From Lichenostomus cassidix (lineage: Eukaryota > Chordata > Aves > Passeriformes > Meliphagidae): a stretch of DNA of 64,000 nucleotides. Below, piece after piece: positions 45,701 through 59,500 of this stretch. The translations under genes and the position numbers were made by a program. The notes beneath the pieces were generated by a model. It did no database searches. It saw only the letters and a program-made list of their open reading frames with translations, and had not been told where the DNA came from. Position 1 is the stretch's first letter; every line of letters begins with the position of its first letter. The stretch is taken from positions 29,725,944-29,789,943 of the forward strand of contig CM039188.1 in assembly GCA_008360975.2 (NCBI GenBank), written 5' to 3'.

Positions 45701-48700
45701 GAATTAGCTAATGTTTATTAAGTATTCTGATTGGTACCTGAGCAGAACCAAGCAAAGAGAGAAAATGATACATTGCTCCAAATGTCCAGCTATATTCTTG
45801 CTCATCATGTTTGTCAGTATTGTAAGGGAAAGGTTTTGGTTTTTCAAGTTAGTGAAAACAGACCTCTGGGTCATATTTTTGTGTGTAGGTCCTTAACCTT
45901 TCTTCTGCAGCTCACCATGTTCAGTTTGGTGCATGTTACTCAATGCCTTGGCACTGTTTTCCTGAGCAGTCATGCCTGTAGACATCCTGCAGACGACTGG
46001 TTCTCCCAGCAGAGCCCTATTTTTAAGTTGGCACAAGAGAACATGAGCTGTTCTGGAGTTGCCAGGATTCTGCAGGTGAGAATTGTGTTCATGGTAAGGA
46101 GTATCTAGGTACAGGTTTGGAATATGGATACACTGAATGTGCAAAACTCCTTCATGTGGCAAAACCACTTGATGTATGAATGACACTGAGTGTGTTTACC
46201 GAAGTTTTTTATTTTATCTGCGTCACAAAATACCAGAATGTATTACCTTAGCTGTGTATGTGACATTTCAGTTGCTAGGCAGCACCATGCTACAGGCCTC
46301 TAAAAGCCATGTCAAACATTTAGCTTAATCATTTGCCAGAAATGTTCAAAAGCATAATGTCTCATTAATAATTATTAAATCATTGAGTCATTCGAGGAGA
46401 GATGTTCCATCTCTACTTACAAAGTGGTAAAACACAGGTCATTTACCAATTTACGCTGCAGCACATCAAGTATTAGAATTACAGAGCCTTATTGGAGGAT
46501 ATGCATTAATCAAAGAAGAAAGTCGTGGTATACAGCCTAGTTTCTACACTCCCCCACTCTGTCAGCTTAAAACATTCTCATGTAAATTGATAGGTGTAAA
46601 AGAACAACATTAATAATATAATCAAATTATTTCCATGTCGGTTATGGGACTGGAAGTCAGAAAACACATGTGGAGCTTCTACCTCTGCCACAGACATCCT
46701 GCATGATTGAAATAAATCACTCATGGTCACATTCCTGCCATCTAACCATGGGCAATATCAGAGGCCCTGCATTAAAGCACCCCAAGGAGCTGTTCCAATG
46801 TCACCGGAGCTCCACAGTGCTGTCTGTCTCTCTGTCTGCTGGGAGTATGGAATGAACAGGCTCTGAACAGTCCTTCCATGCACTTGAGAAATCCTGCTGG
46901 ATGTTTATCTGGGTTTGTAGGTCATGAATATTACCTGGTTGAGTTGAAATGCTGTACTTCCCTAGAGTGTAACTCATGCCCTTTGGAGGATAGAGTTCAG
47001 TAACCACTATGCTTGCTTATCCCTAAAACCTATCAATCCTTGACCCAGCTCCAGGGCTTGTAGGAAATCAAAACTCCTGCTTAATGTCAGAGGCAGGGTC
47101 TGGAGGGCTGTTCCCATGTCCTTCTGCTAAGCCCTTGGCCTCTCAGGGATGTGTTTTGGCAGTTCAGACTTAGGACACACACAGATCCTGGCCTCCTCAG
47201 GATAGACATGCCCTTTGAAAGCACCATTTTCATATTCTACCTGCATGATCTACCGTGCTCTAACTCTGACTGATGTTCAGCTCTTTGCTGGTCACTATGA
47301 GGCTTTCTCCAGAGTCTGATTACTTGGGATGAGGATTTGCCTGCAAAAGTAAAGACATTTGTGTTGTGCCACAGAATTAGTGTTACTCACTTATTTTTCT
47401 GACAAAAGATGAAGCCTTGAATAAGTCTGGCACTGGATGTGGTGCTGAGAGGCACTGTGAGATTTATCAGATTGAATTCCTTAGCCAGCTGGACTTTAGT
47501 GTAGAATATTTACTTCCTCCAGTGAAGGTAAACCTCACCTCCACCATACACTTCTACACATTTACACCTTCTAGGTAGTTAATTATCTTTCAGAAGAATA
47601 AAAAAACTAATTGTAAATAATTTTTAAATTACATAATTTCCAACATCGCATTATCTTTCCATTAAACAGCACAGACAGAGACCTGTGAGACAGCAGCTGT
47701 TGATCTGTTAATCTTTCCTTCATTATTACTGTGTGTTTTCATTGATTTTAAGACAGATTCTTTGAGTTTCATATTCAAAATGATCTAGTAGATTTATACA
47801 CACAGTTTTAAGTGTGAATGATTTGAAAGCTCCCAGTTTCTCTACCTGACTTCTGTGGGTTTGCCTTTTTGTGTAGAAGTGAAGATGGAGAATGAAGAAC
47901 TGATCCTACTTCAAAATTCTGTCTCCCTCTTGTTAAATTGCAATTCATGGGAAAATGTTTATAATTTCAGCATGTAATTTTCTGCTATTGTCAGACAGCT
48001 TTAGTGGTGTAAGCAGTGCTCAGGGTGTGTTTGAGAGATACACTTTGATTAATGAAGAACAAACTAGTGAACTAATGTGATGAACTGTATAAAGATTAAG
48101 ATTTTCCTATGCTTTTGGAATGGAAATAGACCCTTGAGTAAAATATTTCAGGAAACAAATCCAGTAGGGTCCAATTTAAAGAAAAAGTCCACTTACATGG
48201 CTAAGTACAGGTTTCTGACATTTCCTCTCTTACAAAATTTCCCGCAAAGTTATAAAATAAGAATAATTAAGCAAATTTTTCTGATCATTTATTCTGCTAG
48301 GATTTTCTGGAGTACATTTTCAGATCATGGATTATAGGTGCATTTCTCATTATCACTAATGAGAATTTCAATGCATGATATAATTTTACTGTGCTATTTT
48401 GTCTGACTTGTATTACACCTGTCAGTCTGCTTTCTCCTGCTATTTCATTAATATTTAAATATTAATATTTAAAGGTCAAACTTAGCCTTCAGTGATATTA
48501 AAATATATTATTCAGTTTCATCTGACTTTAGGAGAACATCTCTGGGACAGGAAAAAAGGCAAATCATCATCCACTTTGCTGCCTTTTTATTCCAGGTATT
48601 TTCTTCTCTTTCCAGCAGAAACCAGGTGGTTTCCATCTCAGAGGGGGAGGAGAGAGGTTTGTAAAGGAATGAAGTGTAATTCACAGTGCAGTCAATGGAA

Positions 48701-51700
48701 GGGAGGTGCCACTCTTTGTGCCTGGAGAGCCTTGAAATGAAGGTATTGCAGAACTGAAAGGCTTCATGGGGTAATGTTTGTCCAGTAGAATTTCTCAGAG
48801 CACATTTCAACAATATGACATCCCAGAATATAAAAGAAATTGTAAGTTTTTAGGGGATTGATGTGATAAAGGCAGTTCTCCAAACTGAGCAGTATTTTTC
48901 ACACAGATAAATAGACATCTGAACTGCGTTTCAAATGTGAGATTTTGCATTTTGAGCAAAACTTGATAATCCCAGAAACTGACTATCTGTGCAAATATTT
49001 GTGGCATCAGAATTGAAGGTTATAAGGCCAGGTTTGCCAAGAATTATGAGTACAGCATGTAAATTCCATAAAACAATGTTACTTGACTCAAGACTATGCT
49101 AATGCCAATATTTTCATGTGACTGAATCTCTCTGAAAACACCAAATATATTATATAACCTGTATTTACTTGCTCTGTTCCAGAAGTTAGTCTGGTGCTGC
49201 AGAGAAGGTGGAAGAGATCCTGCAAAGCATGAGATGGATGTGCATAAATAATCTCCACTGCATCAAAGCTGCTTGTTCTGTGAATTTAAGGGATTCTGCC
49301 TTGAGAGGAAGGTAAAACTTGAGCTGTGCATGTGATGTGTGTGTAAATTTTTGCCTAAAGCCTGCACCTGCAGGAGTCCTTGCAATATCTGTTCATGTGC
49401 ACACAGAAGGGTGCCAGGAAAGACCTTGTAGATGGTAAATAAAGCTCCTTGACCTCAGCCATTGCTACAAAAGCAAGTGGGATATGTGGCAGCAGACAGC
49501 TTAAATGCAGCATATCTGTGCTATCAGCACTGGATGTTGATGCAGTTGGAGTTGTGCCAAGGGACACCAGGGATCCAGCATTTCCCACTGTCTTCTTTCA
49601 GTACACATCAAGGGATTATGCAGATTTAAACCCAAATTGTGTCCATGCAATGTGGACACAGTAGTGGTTTGGACTGAACACAAGTTTGAGCAGATGTTGG
49701 TTATATATAGACACACCTCTGGTGCTAGGAAGCTGTGCAGCTTGACGTATTTTATTGTAAAAGACTGTCAAACACCAGGGAAACTATTTAGTCAAAGTGT
49801 CAAATCTCTACCATGGATGTGAAGAGAAGATAATTGTTGACTGCAGTAGAAATAAGGGCAATCTCCAAGTGCCTAACAGTCTAAATAATCCTGAGCTGAT
49901 GTGGTAAACCTCCCCTTGTAATAGTTCACCACTGCTGATTGCCAGGATGTATTGCTTTTTTTACTGTGGATCTACACATTGTGCCATGTGAGAAGATATT
50001 GGTATTATAATGTAAAGAGATTGTAGTCTCTGAGTCCTTGAACTTGCCCACTAATGCCTGGCTGTAAGGTGGTAAATTAAAGTGGTCTCTATTTCTTTTG
50101 TCTGCGATTTTTCACCTAACCCAAACATGTTAGGATGTGACTTTCCCTATCTGCAACATAAATTGGTGATTATAGCTCTTGCTATCAGACACAAAAGTAG
50201 TAAATTGTAAATGTGTATACTTTTAATAGGAGTTATCTTCAGCTATATAGCTGTTTATCCAAACCCTTATGTCATTGTTATGAACCTAGAGCTATCTGTT
50301 TTTGAAGGTCTGATGTAAATTATAATTAATTTTGTGACTCTCCTCAGCTTAGTGTAATTATTCAGTGTGATTTTCTGACCTCAGCTGGTGATGAGTAATC
50401 AAATGTTACATTTCCAAACACCTCTTTTGAAACACAGAACAGCAATAAGAAAATGCAATTGCAGACACACTGAAGGAAATTATAAAAGTGGGATATGATA
50501 ACAAGTAGCTGATCTTTTGTGACTCCCTGCATGTTATCAAAGAGTAAAAAATATTTTTAATAAGCTAAATAAATCTTCCTAAATTCAATAGTTGAATAGT
50601 TCCTCTGGGAGGTTATGTATGGAAAAAACAACCCATTTCTGCTGCCATAGAAACCAACCTTAACCAGGACAGTGTTAATAAAAACAGCTTCATATTTATG
50701 TTGAATATACATTGGTTTTTTAAACAGAAAAAAAGACAAGTTCTCAAACAGGTTGTCTGTATTTGCAGAAACAAGCTTAAGAAGTAATTTTTGACTAAGG
50801 CCCTAAAGAGTCTGCAGAGGCAGCCTGGGCACCCCTACAGGCTTTTAATGTACAGTCAGAAAGCTCCCACTGCATCTCAGCATGGGGCACAGCAGAGTGC
50901 ATCTCTTCCCTTGCTGTGCCTTCATCCTTCATGTACCTGTCATGGACAGTGGGTTCTCATCATTCCAAGTATTTTTTGTAATAAATCAAACATTTTCTTA
51001 CAGTGGGGCAGCTGACACTGCCACTTTCCTGTAGCTCAGTTCTGATATAAAAAGGTATGGCTCAGGCTTTCCAAAGAAAGGAGCTGGTTGGTGCTTTGAT
51101 TGATGAGTGTCCATCTGACAGCAGTATTTGCATTAAAAAGGGGTAAGTTCCATTAAAGTGCCACGAGCTAAAATCCTCTCAATGAAGGCACTGAAATGAC
51201 AGATGAAATGCTGTCTCTATTGGCATGGAAATTTTGGCACCTATCAATTGCTTCTTGTGGAAAAAAAGGAGTTAACTGGCACATTTTTCCAAATATCGTG
51301 TAAAAAGTTGCAGAAAACCTTTCTGCAAAGTTGAATTTACTTTTTTAAATCCCAAAAATTTTTTTTAAATGGTTGAAATTACCTTTTTTCTCAGTGTGAT
51401 TCTGCTCTACCTCTATATTTTAGAGACAACTTTAAAATACTCCAGTTTTTTGGAGGCAGAATTCTCCAACCTACTAACCCAGCTATGAACTGAATTAGCA
51501 GCTGGTAGTATCTTTCCACATGTTGTATATGTTGTCTGTTTATCTGCTTTTGGTGCACTGCAAAATTGCACATTGCAGGTAGAAATTCTAGTGCTCTTTT
51601 TGTCCATGACACTGGGGAGATGAGACTGGGCTGGACTGGGAGCACAGCTGTGAGAAATGAAGGTCCATCTGTTCTGCTCAGTGCAGCTCTACTTTTCCAG

Positions 51701-54317
51701 CCATTTCTTCAGCTTCTCTAATTTGAGAGGGAATAGATATAATGCCAACAGAGGTTAAGAAAACTTTCTGCCACTCATTCCTTTTGCTTCAGGAGGGACA
51801 CCTGTCTGATTGCTGCAACTTTCCAGAAAATGCTTTTTTTAACTTTAAGAGTGAATCCAAGAGACAAGGCTGGGTACAGCCCATTCTGGAGAGCTATAGG
51901 GACTTTCATATATACACTTTTTTTGGGACCATGTGTAGTCCAACTGCACCATTGTAATGAGGAGATCTGGCAACAAACCACCTAGGAAGGATCCTACACT
52001 GATGTTTGTCTGCTGTCAGTCACACAGCACTTCCACAAGGATAAACAAGTAGGTGAAAGCAGCAGCTCACAGCCCAGTTAGTTCTACATATTTTGCATAT
52101 ATAATGGAAGGCAGTCAGCCTCCCACAGGCTGGGTAATGACAGTGGTTGATTGTCAGTAGGTACAAAATACTGTGTCTGTTGCAAGAAATGTATAAATAT
52201 ATCCTGCAGTCACAGCAGGGGGAAACTAGCAGTATTCTGTATGGAAATCTGCTGTGCATTTCTGTGGGGTCTGGGTCAGCCATCAAGGCTTTGTGAAGGA
52301 CATATGCTGAAGCTTGTTGCTCATGTTGCAAAAGAAAGTATTTCATGATAGTCTTTTTTTTGCCATTGCTGATTTCATTCCAGACAAAGCTGCATTTCTT
52401 CTCTGACTATTCTTTGTGTTCTCACTTTCAAATACATACTTCTGCCTTAAAATGCACTGTAGATCAAAAAGTATCTATGTAATGATTTCCTCTTCCTTCT
52501 CAAAAGGCTGCACTCAGAGAATAATACTCACTGACTAGCGTGACAAGAGACACCTCAGAATGATTTTTCACTGTTAGCAGAGTGCCTGTGAGGTTTGCTC
52601 AGCCAATACACCAAAGAAAAACACTTCTTGCCTTGTCTCTCTCTAGCATTAGACCCATTTGCTAAGTCACAGCTGTGCAAATACACTGACAGCCAGGATG
52701 TTACAGCAGTGAAAGTGAGCACCTCCTGTGACCTCCACAGCCTCCCCCTTGAAGAGAGTGTGCTACAAGAAAGAGAGAGCCACTGTAAGCCTTAGATCTC
52801 TCTGTCTTTCTAGATAGCAAGACTGTTCTTTTGCTCAAAGGCATGGTTCAGTTCAAATGAGAATTAAATGCAGTCTCTGGGACTTTTCCAGGTGCTAATG
52901 GCTGGGGTGTGGGGTAGGATGTGGATGCCAGGACTGGTGTTTCTCAGGGAGAAGCAAAGTCAGGGATGACACACAGGCAGAATGTGGGGGAGGTAAAGAG
53001 GTGATATATCCATTTTATGTCTTCAGTAAATGCTGGTTTGACCCATGGGTTGGGAGTCTGTCAGGGCTCAGTGATACCCTCTAAATTCAGAGGTAACTTC
53101 GGGCAAACCCAGGCAGACCCCCATAGCATGAGGCTGTTGGTTTAGCAGGTGTGTCCACAGAATGACTAACAAATGACTGTGGGAATGTAAGCTTGGGACA
53201 GGTAACAATTAAATGTAAAGCTATGTTATTTATGATTCTTCCCATTTCAAAATGATATTTATCTCTATTAACAGTCTACTTTTATTTGGAGCAATGCAGT
53301 TCATTAAGACAGTTGCTTAGGCTGCAAAATCAAGTATTTTGAGGGTGAAAATTGCTAGATTTATGGTTGTCCATGCAACATTAACTATATGTCCACTGTC
53401 TTCAATGATGAAATCCTATTTTATTTCTCCACTGGGTACATGCCTTATTCAGTGTGCAAAAAGGGAAAGGAATCAGGGCAAGTGAACTGGCCTTGACTAA
53501 TTGCTTTGTGCCCAACTTTGTTCCTAATAGCTCCCATTTCACTTGTTTTTTATTCAACTTATCAGCCACCTATTGTTAGTCTGGTGACACCAGACTGCCC
53601 TTCCACCTGAAGACTTCAGGACCTTTATGAATGATACATTACCTTTTCAAGCCTTCTGCAATTCTTCAGTTTACAAAGGCAGTTAGATAGACAAATAGGA
53701 AATTATATACTTGGACCCAAAGGCACCTAGACTCAACTCAGAAATGTAACCTAGGTTTGTGGGCTCCTGACCATCCATTTTAATAACAAATCTCTTGTCT
53801 TATGCCCAGTAGTTATTGATTTTCAGTACAAATGGGAATCAGAAATCTATGTTCCCTTTCAATAGATCTGCAGGAAACTGCTCAAATTTCAGGTAGGGTC
53901 TTTGAAACAAATAGAAGTAATCAATTAGAAACAGCTGTAGATGTGTTTATACATTGCTAAGTGACAAAGCCTGAAAGTGAAGTCTCTTGAAATATCCAGC
54001 AATATTAGTGGGAGAGGAGACTTAAATGGAAGTGATTTTTCTTTTCACCGTAACACCATGTGAAACTAAAAGCTGAAACTTTATCTATACCCATATCTTC
54101 ATTACAGTTCCTCCTCTCTGCTTTCCTCTGCAGTGCATGCACTTGCCATAAATCCTTAAGAAGAAATTGTACTACTAATCCTACCTACCAAAATTTGTGT
54201 GAGTTTGTGGAGGTGAAACTAGGATTTCTCTATTCTATTCTATTCTACCCCAGCAGCCAACACAGCTGGCACGAACGACCAATTTTTTTGGCTCAGTGGA
54301 AAAAGCTTTAGGGGTGA

Positions 54318-54349
54318 AAATAATATAATATAATAATATAATATATAAT
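54318..54349. repeat. AT-rich simple repeat
   Basis: A mixture of TAA and TA units (AAAATAATATAATATAATAA and on). An A16 run follows at 54397-54412, and a four-unit TATTC-type run precedes it at about 54228-54247. Confidence 0.75.
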
Positions 54350-55911
54350 CCTCCAAAAATACATAATACAAATATATATAAAAAACCTGACAGCACAAAA
54401 AAAAAAAAAAAAGTCTGGCCCTGGGGTGCTGTTAAAGACCTTGGATTCCCTTATCCTTTGTTCAAGGAAAGCTGATGTTGTCTCAGGAGCAAAGAGAGGA
54501 GAATAATGGCAGAAGTTGTTCAATGGAAGCTTGTTTACAGAGTGAAGGATTTGTTTACATATCTGTGTGGAATAAGGCTGCCAAAATTCCTGCCAAAGCG
54601 TAACCACCAAAAATAATCATGCTTGTGTCTTTGGTACATGCTAAGCCAACTTCTTTACTTAGCATGAAGTCTGCAAGGGGATATCCATTAACATGAAAAC
54701 CTATTGTGTAATTTAAGAAATAATGTTTGTCTTAATCCTTTTTTCCTTCTATCTCCTCTCCCTCTCCCTTCCTATCTCATCCCTGCTGCAGAATGGTGTA
54801 GTGCTACTGCATGCTGATGAGACCACACCAAGTCCAAGCCCAGCCACTCAATACTGACCAGCTAAGTTGGCACCATATCAGCATTTAATACTTCTGATGG
54901 GGAGGAGATCAATGGAAAAGACTATTCATGATATTGAATTTTCTGGAGAAAATGGGACTATGTTTCATTTTAGTTTGGTTTTTTTAATATATTTATTCAA
55001 GTCCTACCTGATTATATTCCCTACTCACCATGCCAAAGTCTTCCTGTGTTCAATCATCTCAATCTGTTTTCTGAAGATGCACATGCAGAGAGAAGCCAAG
55101 ACCTTCTTTCAGCATGCAGTGAGAGAGATTTATTGTTCATATTTTCTACTACTTCTGTCCATCTGTGTGCCTTAGTTGAAATGCCTCTTGATCCAAAAAA
55201 GTTTAGAGATGAGACAAGCAGATTCAGAAATAAACCAAGGCAGAGAAGTACCAAAATGGAAGGTGGCATTTTGTAATTCAATATTTGTGCTATTTGAGAC
55301 ATAGATACACTATATTTGAATAAGATTAATCAGTACAGAATTGCTGTTGAGATCCCACTAAAGCTAAGACTAAAAACAGAGAGGCAGTGGTTGCTATTAA
55401 GCAGCAACTGAAGACAAGTGTTTGCCTGTGGGGGAAGCAGCTTTTCTTCAATGAAAAATATGGATGTATTAGAGGGAAAAAAAGGTGATCCTTGGCTCTG
55501 AAAAACAAGTCCCAGGACTTAGGAACTGTAAGTATAATCAATAACATGTAAGTGCTGGTATCTTTGAATTATGGAAGCTTTAAAATATATAAAATATGAG
55601 TTACAATTTCTTTGTGCATTACCAAAGACGCTGAACTCTTTCATAGACACATTACTTTGGAAAGAGCAATGGCATCCATTTTTTCAGGTACTTCTGTCTA
55701 ATAGCAGTCCCTAGATAGTAGGAGCAGTCACACTAATGCACTGCAATATAAAGTATACTTCAAAACCATTTCCCTGACTGCAGCTGTCAAGCACAGAAAA
55801 TGTAACCTGCCTAGTGGCATACATACATTTCTTAAATTAAATAATAGACATCTCACAATTTTGTTGAATTACCTCACTGAAAGATATGTAGACAATTAAC
55901 TACAATGGTAA

Positions 55912-56340
55912 ATTCAATAATCCCAGAATGGTTGATGGTGGAAGGCAACGCAGGCAATAATCCAATCCAGCTGCCCTTCTGAAAGCAGACTCAGCTAAAG
56001 GAGATTGCTCAGGATCCTGTCCAGTCAGGTCTGGAATAACTCCAAGGATGGACACTTTACAGCCTCTCTGGTAAACCTGTTCCAGAGTACAAAAACCCTC
56101 TGAGGGAAAAAGCTTTCTCCTATTTATACATATATTTACATTTCAATTTATGGCCATTGCCTCTTGTCTGTCACCAGGTACCACTGAGAAGAGTACCACT
56201 GAGTCTATTTTCTTTACTCTCCCATCAGTTACTATTGTGCATTGCTGAGCCTGAACAGCCCCAGCTCTCTCAGCTTCTGCTTGTACCCAAAAGCCCTCTG
56301 TAATCTTTGTGATGATTTGCTGGATTTCCATATCACAGAT
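55912..56340 (-). mobile_element. CR1 LINE fragment, left piece
   Basis: AATCCCAGAATGGTTGATGG at the left is the complement of the CR1 3' end. It is followed by CAGCTGCCCTTCTGAAAGCA, TGGACACTTTACAGCCTCTC, TTTATGGCCATTGCCTCTTG and CCTGAACAGCCCCAGCTCTC. The copy then breaks off at an A/C-only tract and resumes after it. Confidence 0.88.
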
Positions 56341-56341
56341 T

Positions 56342-56489
56342 CACAACCCACCCACAAAAAAACCCAACCACAAAAAAAAAAACAAAAAAAAACCAACACC
56401 CAAACCAAAACCCCCCCACCACCACCAACCCAAACCAACACAAAAACACCAAACACCAAAAACACACAACCACAAAAACCCACCACACA
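56342..56489. repeat. 148-nt tract of only A and C, inside a CR1
   Basis: Every base on the + strand is A or C, so the other strand is all G and T with several GGG runs and one G7. There is no simple period. The tract is flanked by ATCACA at 56332-56337 and 56492-56497, possibly a short target duplication. Confidence 0.93.
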
Positions 56490-56592
56490 GGATCACATGT
56501 GCATGTCTGTTTTGTCCTGGAGAACCCAGAGCTGGACACAGGACTCCAGATGTGTCTCATCAGGGCTGAGCAGAAGGGAAACATCACTCTTA
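56490..56592 (-). mobile_element. CR1 LINE fragment, right piece
   Basis: TTTTGTCCTGGAGAACCCAG, GCTGGACACAGGACTCCAGA and TGTGTCTCATCAGGGCTGAG are the next CR1 landmarks after those of the left piece and in the same orientation. The two pieces are therefore one element split by the A/C tract. Confidence 0.82.
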
Positions 56593-59500
56593 GTCAAAAC
56601 CATGCACTGCCCAAAATATCAAATATTGCAATCCAGCCTGTTAACATAACCCAAAATGTAATCCCCTGATCTGGAAGTGCAAGTGTGTGGCTTGTATAAT
56701 TCAATTATTTTCCTTACTGCTAACTGTGGTGTGTGTTCTTCTGCACCTGTGAGCATCTCTGAGCTTAGTAGCACATTTCATGATAAGAAATGAAGTTTTA
56801 GAATCAAATACAAACCATTTATTACAAAAAGTTCCCATTAGAGCAGATCTATGTCTGCTGCCTAATGGTGGTGTGCTGCACTGAAGTCTGTTCAAGGCAG
56901 TTGAATTATGCAGAATCAATTCTCAACAGAATGAGATGAGAGCATCCACTCTATTCCTAAGTTTTATGGTAACTTGTGTAGAGTTCCTCCAAATTAAAGA
57001 ACAGCCAGATGGTTTCTTAAGCAACTTGAATTTCTACCTGAGTGCTCTGCTGAGAGGCAAACACTATAAACTAGATCGTCTGTAGCTGTTTATATTTTCC
57101 TATTTTCCTGGGTTTTCCCTTTTCAAGGAAAGCTGAAATGGTGTGCATGACACTGTGGTGCAAAATACTTCAGTAACTCCTGAATAAAAGCTACATGTAG
57201 CTCTGGCTGAGGCTTATGAAAAACAGTGTTTACCTTGATCTTTATGTACTACTCACTTTTTGTGGCTGTGGCTGTGGCTGTTTTGCTTCCTGACAGATTT
57301 CTCTCTAGACGTGTAAGAAATCTATGGCAAATGATTTGCAGGGCTTTCCTTCTAGGTCAGCAGTTTGCAAACACTCTTTCAAAAGTCAATTAAAATGTTC
57401 CATTTTCTCATTGGCATGAGGATAGTAAATGGAAGAATTTCAAGGTTTAATATGTCTCTCTCTCAGAAACACTTCAGCTTGCACAGCTGTGAGCAGAGGC
57501 GCTTTATTGGAGATTAGTTTGTTCAGATTTCCTCCTGAAAATTGTTAACAAGAATTCGATTACTGTTGTGGGGAAAGGACCTAGAAAATAAAGGCTATTG
57601 CTGGCTATTTGCTGAAGGAATCAGTTAAAGTAATAGTATCAGTTAAAGGGAGTTGGTGCTGCTTTAGAAGTTCCTATTTGCTTAATTGCAATCTTTTCCA
57701 ATGTAGCATCAGGTAAAAATAGAATTGCAATATGTCCTGCACTTCAAGTTGCTTATGTCTTGTACAATGTCTTATCTGTACTATCTACAGGGGAGATCCA
57801 AAATGTGAGAATGATGTCTGTGCCTCTTCTGGCAGCCCTGCATTGCTCTGCTGGGCATTTCAGCACCCTGGAGGGGAAGTGCTTCCCCTCTCCTCCTGTC
57901 CCACAGCAGCTGCCCTTCAGCACACAAACTGTGCTTTTGCTGAAGAAAAGTTTTTATTGAATAGAAGAAAAGAAGTAACGTTCTGCTTCCCTCTGCCCCT
58001 CACTACAAAGTTTGGGGCTGCCTCCTGCTTACCCCAGATCTTCTCACTCCAATATTACTGATTTTCAGATGTCCTTCCTCACTGTTGATATGTCTCACCT
58101 CAGATTGGTTATGTTCAGCCTTCCACTGGTATCCCCTGGGTTGTTTCCTCCATCAGAGGAATTGTCAAGCTCATGTCTTCTTGCTGCTCTCTCTGAACCT
58201 TATCATTAGCTCTGCTCTAAGGGCTTGTGAGCCTGAGGGGCTTTGCTTTGACCAAAGTGGGTTTGCTGGATAGGCTAAGTGCAAATTTTCTGAGTCTTTC
58301 CTGGTACCTACCCAGCCTAGCTTATCTTTGCGTTGAGCTTCTTCATCTATAATTAATACATGTCAGAGATGAATCTCTGCTATGAAATTTTCCTATGAGG
58401 ATAAGTTCTTCCATGAAAATATTTATCAAGTTCTGCTCACCTTGACCATAGTAGTGAATTCCTTTGTTCAATTATTCACAGTCCTGTGAAGGACTCAAAA
58501 GTTCAAATAGCATTTTAATCACAGATTGGGTGGGATATGCCATAGGCTTTGTATTTTGAGTCTGTCTTCAGAAGAATTAAAGCATTTTTCTTTTCATGGA
58601 TGTATTTTGAAGGCCTTATTTTAATAACTTGAGCAAGATAAGTCAATACTGCCTCAGAATGACTTTTAAATGTGTGAGATTTTGGTGTAGGCATATTAAT
58701 AACCTGACTTTTCCCACTGTGCTTAGTCTCTGCAGCTTTCATTAACTTCAGAGAGAAACTTGCAGTCACCTATACTTCCTACCAAAATTTTTCAAGCTTT
58801 CTTGACTCATCAGTGACAGAGATGCGTGAATGAGTCATATTTTTCATTAAAGACTCGTGATTTTGAATATATCAGGGCTCTAATTTCCAGAAATCTCACA
58901 AGAACCCTTTTCTTTTGCCTATCTTCCTCCCAGCCTCCCACCTAAACAACATGGTCAAAGATCTTATTTTGAAAAGTCAGGCTTCTTTATTTCCAGGTTT
59001 CAGATTAAAATTGAAAATGCAAAGTTCTGAAAAGCACTGGTAACTCACAGAGGTCCTGGCAATGACCCCTTTCATTTAATTCCATCTCCAGCATCCCTCA
59101 CAATTCACTCTGCCAGTTCTGTGAAGCTGATTCTAGTGTTTTCATCCCATCCTGCTAAATTGAGAAGAATATTTCTATTGATTTAGAAAGTAGGAGGATT
59201 AAACTCTAGTTTGTGCTTTGCTCCATTGTGCCAGGGAGTGCCTTATAACCAATTTGTAGCATATGCAGCTGTGGTTTACTGAGTGCAGTTCCAATATCTT
59301 AACTGTTTGCAACAAGGCTTTCTGACATGGAGGGTTATTTTGTATGGTGTAAATGATATAGTCTTTCAGAAAATTAATATTTTTTTTTTCTCTTCTGCAG
59401 CTGCCTTAGTAAAAAGCAATCATTTTAAGAGCATCTCTCTGACTCACCTGAGCTAGGTACAGCTGACAAAGATACCTGCTTTTGGCACAGAGATAGAGCC

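Larger units (their letters stand above)
38671..55911. other. Gene desert, part 1
   Basis: More than 17 kb of AT-rich sequence upstream of DDX18 with only short scattered open frames; none shows a recognisable domain or credible splice structure. It holds homopolymers (T15 at 38883, T19 at 42744, A16 at 54397), AT-rich simple repeats near 54318-54349 and candidate conserved non-coding elements near 44280-44400 and 46230-46510. Confidence 0.6.
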
